A stretch of DNA of 32,761 nucleotides. Source: Nitrosotalea sp. (lineage in GTDB: Archaea > Halobacteriota > Syntropharchaeia > Alkanophagales > Methanospirareceae). Below, piece by piece: positions 28,600 through 32,761 of this stretch; the stretch's first letter is position 1; each line of letters opens with the position of its first letter. The translations under genes were made by a program, and so were the position numbers. Below the pieces are notes generated by a model. It searched no databases, was not told the DNA's origin, and saw only the letters and a list, made by a program, of their open reading frames with translations. The stretch lies in contig DYFG01000002.1 in the NCBI GenBank assembly GCA_020725315.1, positions 1 through 32,761 on the forward strand, read 5' to 3'.

Positions 28600-29829
28600 A
28601 TGACGCCCGTGAGAGTTGCGCAGATATCGTGCGGGACTGAATACTGTGGTATTCAATGGTTATTGGACGATATAGCAGAGCGATTAGGTATTGAACTGGT
28701 TTATCCGGAGATGGAGTTAGCGAGGGTGGAATTGGCATGCAATGAGATTGGATTCAAGGCAGAAAGCCCCAGCTTGAATTTGATGATGGCACGAGCGGTA
28801 TCTCTGCTGAATGACCCAACGATAAAAGGCGCTATACTGCTCACCTGCTTCAAGTGTGCGGAAGGAACGATTGTAAAAGACATGGTAAGGATGTTTCTCC
28901 ATGAGCGGACAGATATACCCATCATCGTCTATTCAAATGTGGAAAAGCAGAAGGAAATAGAGCTCTATTCGCGCTTTGAAGCACTGAAGACGTTAATAAC
29001 ACGGAAGGCGCTCTTGATGCGCGAGAAGCAGGAAGGCGTGACGATCGGTATTGATTCCGGCTCCTCTATGACGAAAGTAGTGGTGATGAAGGACAACGAG
29101 ATAATAGGGCAAGAATGGTTGCCCACTACAGACCCGATACGAAGTGCAGACGACGTGACGGAGAAAGTGATGAAAGACGCGGGGATTTCAGAAAAGGAGG
29201 TGGACGCGATCGGTGTGACGGGACATGGCAGAGAACTGGTAAGTGAACATGTCAAAGCGGATCTCAATTTAGAGGAAGTGAGTGTGGTCTCAAAAGGAGC
29301 GGCTCTTCTTGCCGGGCGACATAAAGGCGAGGCAACCGTGATAGACATCGGCGGGATGAACAACAAGCTGATTCTCATGCGCGATGGGATAGCGACGAGT
29401 TTCAGTTTGGGCGGTATTTGTGGTGGCTCTTCGGGGCGGTTCCTCGAAGTGGCATCGCACCGATTGGATGTTGACATCTCGGGGTTGGGGCAGCTGGCGA
29501 TGAAGTCAAAGGCAAAGAAGAAGGCGAAATTTGACTTGCAGAGCTATTGCATGGTATTCGGGATCCAGAGTCTCGTCGTTGCTCTTTCCGCTGGAGTGAA
29601 GCGTGAAGATGTCGCGGCTGCTGCGTGTCGTTCTGTTGCTGAACAGGTCTATGAGACGATGATCCATGAGATGGAGGTACGACCTCCGGTCATCTTTGTG
29701 GGAGGTGTATCATTAATAGAAGGCGTGAAGCGCGAATTCGAGGATATGCTTGGTGTTGAGATCATCGTGCCACCGTATTCACAGTATGCGGGCGCGGTGG
29801 GTATGGCTACGCTGGTGTCAGGCGTTTGA
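28600..29829 (+). CDS. methanogenesis marker protein 15-like (ASKHA ATPase related to hydroxyacyl-CoA dehydratase activators)
   Basis: 409 aa; Cys-containing N-terminal part (AQISCGTEYCGIQW, LLTCFKCAEGTIVKDMV) fused to an ASKHA ATPase domain (GVTIGIDSGSSMTKVVVM, GVTGHGRELV, VIDIGGMNNKLI, FVGGVSLIEGVK). Confidence 0.85.
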   Translation: MTPVRVAQISCGTEYCGIQWLLDDIAERLGIELVYPEMELARVELACNEIGFKAESPSLNLMMARAVSLLNDPTIKGAILLTCFKCAEGTIVKDMVRMFLHERTDIPIIVYSNVEKQKEIELYSRFEALKTLITRKALLMREKQEGVTIGIDSGSSMTKVVVMKDNEIIGQEWLPTTDPIRSADDVTEKVMKDAGISEKEVDAIGVTGHGRELVSEHVKADLNLEEVSVVSKGAALLAGRHKGEATVIDIGGMNNKLILMRDGIATSFSLGGICGGSSGRFLEVASHRLDVDISGLGQLAMKSKAKKKAKFDLQSYCMVFGIQSLVVALSAGVKREDVAAAACRSVAEQVYETMIHEMEVRPPVIFVGGVSLIEGVKREFEDMLGVEIIVPPYSQYAGAVGMATLVSGV

Positions 29830-29854
29830 AAGTTTGTTGCGTTGGATAGTATAT

Positions 29855-31219
29855 CTACAACTTCAACCGCTCCGGAATCACCTGATTTCGTATCAAATCC
29901 TCGACACTTTCTTCTGACCTTATCAAGTCCACCGAACCGTCGCAGACTAATACCTCCGCACATCTCGGTCTCCCGTTGTATTGCGAACCCATCGAGAAAC
30001 CGTACGCACCGACATCTAATATCGCAACGAGATCTCCTCTCTTCACCTCTGGCAGCATTCTATCCCGTGCGATTATATCACCTGATTCACAGATCGGTCC
30101 CACAACGGTATATAACTCAGAAGCGGGCTCGTTAAGCTTGTTCGCTACCACGACCTCATGATACGCGTCATACATCACGGGTCTTATCAGCAGGTTAAAT
30201 CCCGCATCGATTGCCACAAAATTTCTAGAAGCTGTGGGGCTCTGCCCCGTCACGGGCTCCGCCCGTGCCCCCGCATCATGGGCTCCGCCCATGTCCCCGC
30301 AAGCCCTGTAAGGGCTTAGCTTAACTGCATTTACCTTACTCACCAGAATTGAAGCCGGGCCAACGAGCGACCTGCCAGGCTCCAGGATCAACTTCGGAGT
30401 TATGCCCAGCGAGTTCAGCTTTGCTTCAAAAACGGGTAGTATCGCTCCGGCAAGGTCTTTTGGGGTTGGAGCTCTCTCCTTCTCTTTCTGGTAGGATATG
30501 CCAAGCCCTCCACCAAGATCCACAAACTCGAGTTCTATACCTCGTCCATGTAATCCTTCGACGAGATTCATCATCTTCTCGGTCGCTTCTCTATAAACGC
30601 TAACGTCCAGTATCTGAGAACCGATATGACAATGTATGCCTTTAATAGCAATGTTCGGCAGCTTTGCTGCTTCCTCATAAGTGGATAGTATCTCATAATA
30701 AGGAATACCGAATTTTGATTCACGGAGACCGGTGGCGATCTTTGGATTTACCTGTGGCGATACGTCTGGGTTCACTCGTATGGCGATTTCCGCTTCTTTG
30801 CCCATCTCACCTGCTACTGCTGATAAGGTTTCCAATTCGTCCAGCGAATCCACAGATACCCTTACCTGCGATTCGACCGCTGTTCTTAGCTCCTCTTCAC
30901 TCTTTGAATTCCCGTTGAACAAGATCTTCTCCAGGGGTATGCCTGCTAACTTCACCAGATGGAGTTCGCCTCCCGAAAACACATCAGCACCCGCACCTTC
31001 ACTTGCTAAAATTCGTAGTATCGCAAGATTACCATTCGCTTTGACTGCAAAATAGATATCATTCTCCACCGCTTTAAATGCGGTTTTGTACTTCCTGAAA
31101 TTGGCTCTTATTATACTCTCATCGGTGATGTACAGCGGTGTTCCGTACCGCTCTGCCAATTCTACGACATCCACACCACCGAAGACCAAATGGGCGCTTT
31201 GTTCTTCTCCTTGTGACAT
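29855..31219 (-). CDS. lysA: diaminopimelate decarboxylase
   Basis: 454 aa; YFAVKANGN, GIHCHIGSQI, ILEPGRSLVGPA, CESGD, IRPVMYDAYHEV. Contains an atypical insert of about 28 aa. Confidence 0.93.
   Translation of the reverse strand: MSQGEEQSAHLVFGGVDVVELAERYGTPLYITDESIIRANFRKYKTAFKAVENDIYFAVKANGNLAILRILASEGAGADVFSGGELHLVKLAGIPLEKILFNGNSKSEEELRTAVESQVRVSVDSLDELETLSAVAGEMGKEAEIAIRVNPDVSPQVNPKIATGLRESKFGIPYYEILSTYEEAAKLPNIAIKGIHCHIGSQILDVSVYREATEKMMNLVEGLHGRGIELEFVDLGGGLGISYQKEKERAPTPKDLAGAILPVFEAKLNSLGITPKLILEPGRSLVGPASILVSKVNAVKLSPYRACGDMGGAHDAGARAEPVTGQSPTASRNFVAIDAGFNLLIRPVMYDAYHEVVVANKLNEPASELYTVVGPICESGDIIARDRMLPEVKRGDLVAILDVGAYGFSMGSQYNGRPRCAEVLVCDGSVDLIRSEESVEDLIRNQVIPERLKL
30236..30317 (-). 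repeat. four tandem GC-rich hairpins inserted in frame in lysA
   Basis: Plus strand: GGGGC-TCT-GCCCC (30236-30248), CACGGGC-TCC-GCCCGTG (30251-30267), CATGGGC-TCC-GCCCATG (30277-30293), AAGCCCT-GTA-AGGGCTT (30301-30317). Encodes SPYRACGDMGGAHDAGARAEPVTGQSPTAS between VNAVKL and RNFVAIDAG. Confidence 0.85.
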
Positions 31220-31314
31220 GCGTTCACTCCTTTACAAATAAGTCCTTAATACATCCTTCCGTAAATAGTTTCTCTTTAATCATAATCAGAAGTAAAAAGA
31301 GAAATGAGCAAAAA

Positions 31315-31455
31315 ATGGATGATGAGATCGAAAAACGTGCGAGAAAAATTGGAGCACACGTAGAATTCCGGGGTAAGGTATCAGATAACGAACTAAAAGA
31401 CGGGCTAAGAAAAGCACGAGTACTTGATAAAATTGAAATTCTCTATAACAGGTGA
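31315..31455 (+). pseudogene. fragment of a GT4-type glycosyltransferase
   Basis: MDDEIEKRARKIGAHVEFRGKVSDNELKDGLRKARVLDKIEILYNR resembles the nucleotide-sugar-binding half of group 1 glycosyltransferases, then ends. Confidence 0.45.
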
Positions 31456-31461
31456 GAACCA

Positions 31462-32436
31462 ATGAAAAGAATTGCGGTAATTGTATCAGTCTCAGAATCA
31501 GAAGACTCGCAAGTGGTTTTAAATTCAGCACAAAAAATTATGACCTTAGACTATGAGAACCTTAGTGCAAAAATAGTGTATGTCATTGATGTTACTACAG
31601 AAAAGGATGAACGAATTACCTTACTTAAAAAGGATGGTTTAGAAGTCTTTTCACGGCAGAGGAGAGGAGAGAAGGCCGGAGCACTCAATGATGCTCTTCG
31701 ATGTCTTGCCGATTTCAAGCCCGATTACGTGGCACTATTCGATGTTGATTCCAGGCCAGAACGAAATTTTATTAACGAGTGTGTACATGCTCTTGAAAAG
31801 GACTCAATGGGATACATAGCCTCCTCTCCCCGTTATATATCAAATCCCGTGAATCTTGTTTCGAGAACTATTCAGGTTGAATATTACCTATTGAACTTCT
31901 TGCTCAAAGGATCTGCGTTCAAACAATTTAATGGCTTGATTGGTCTCCTTAGGGCTGATCTTCTTTACAGGTATAAACTAAATGAAGACGCAATCACTGA
32001 AGATGCAGATTACGCGACGAGAATGCATGCTAAAGGTTATAAAGCAATTCTTGTTAGTAGCACAACAATCTATGAACAATCTCCGATCAGCTGGATGGAT
32101 TTGCTGAACCAGAGAAAGAGGTGGTATTATGGTGGCTTGCAGCTCTGGAGATACTGGGATGAGGTTAAGAGCAGTAAGAACAAAAAATTTATCCGTTCAT
32201 GGGTGATGGCACTGACTATAACGTACGGTCTAATACTCCTTCTTCCGCTCGTTATATTTGCTCCTTTCATACTCCTCTATTACTCAAGCAAAGCATCGCC
32301 AAAGACATCGCTCGCAGTTCCCACAGGATTTGTCTTATACCTACTCATTCTTCAGTATTCTGCACTCATCGCTATCTTCAATTTTGCAAGGAGGAGAGGC
32401 ATTGAGTGGCAAGCAATGAAAAGAGTCGCGGACTGA
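31462..32436 (+). CDS. membrane-associated family 2 glycosyltransferase
   Basis: 324 aa; DVDSRPERNFINECV, LNEDAITEDADYATRMHAKGYKAI, NQRKRWYYGGLQLW, C-terminal TM segments. Confidence 0.85.
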   Translation: MKRIAVIVSVSESEDSQVVLNSAQKIMTLDYENLSAKIVYVIDVTTEKDERITLLKKDGLEVFSRQRRGEKAGALNDALRCLADFKPDYVALFDVDSRPERNFINECVHALEKDSMGYIASSPRYISNPVNLVSRTIQVEYYLLNFLLKGSAFKQFNGLIGLLRADLLYRYKLNEDAITEDADYATRMHAKGYKAILVSSTTIYEQSPISWMDLLNQRKRWYYGGLQLWRYWDEVKSSKNKKFIRSWVMALTITYGLILLLPLVIFAPFILLYYSSKASPKTSLAVPTGFVLYLLILQYSALIAIFNFARRRGIEWQAMKRVAD

Positions 32437-32761
32437 AGATATTTGCGGGAATATTGATAAGCATTGCATCACTACACGTCATCTTCAAGCTCACCGAGAT
32501 TAGAAAGGCGTTTCCGATTAATATGAGGATAGGGAGGGGAATCTCCCTTGACCTCCTTCATTTGGATTCCACTTATTTTATCTGTTTCCCTCCATATGGC
32601 GTTTAATCTACTAAAACCTTATCGAATTTCCATTGAATGTTTGTTATTACTTTTCTAAATTCTTTAATATTTTCACTACTGTACTCCCTTATTTTAGTTT
32701 TTCGCTATTTAAATTTTAGTCAGACCCTCCGTATTTGGGAACTGTATAAGTCACCTTATCT

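Noticed and set aside
32406-32606. 66-aa ORF overlapping the end of the GT2 gene
   Set aside because: Could encode a short membrane peptide, but no family or RBS support; left unannotated.
1-32761. CRISPR arrays, tRNA or rRNA genes, IS elements with transposase
   Set aside because: No regularly spaced direct repeats, no tRNA cloverleaf or rRNA segments and no transposase motifs noticed on reading; a dedicated search was not possible.

Overview
The window is archaeal, probably from a methanogen or ANME-type lineage. The basis is a SepRS-like O-phosphoseryl-tRNA synthetase, methanogenesis marker 5-like and 15-like genes, RadB, ribosomal protein L32e and an archaeal-type UMP kinase. Most of it is housekeeping: enolase, SerA, LysA, chorismate mutase, RimI-like acetyltransferase and an MgtE/SLC41-like transporter. 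Accessory segments are an AT-rich FBPase-I/class II aldolase block at the left end, an SNF2 helicase + SWIM protein + Rad50-like cluster, and an AT-rich two-gene operon encoding a 1648-aa tandem-NTPase/TPR protein and a small multi-TM protein. Main observations: (1) GC-rich, hairpin-forming repeat units with shared sequence sit in frame inside two unrelated housekeeping genes, radB and lysA. (2) The archaeal bifunctional FBP aldolase/phosphatase gene lacks its N-terminal part exactly where a class I FBPase/class II aldolase block abuts it. (3) The tandem-NTPase/TPR + membrane protein operon looks like a STAND-type module. (4) Several genes between 9.2 and 16.6 kb carry single-nucleotide frameshifts. 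All family assignments are from reading the sequence; no searches were run.
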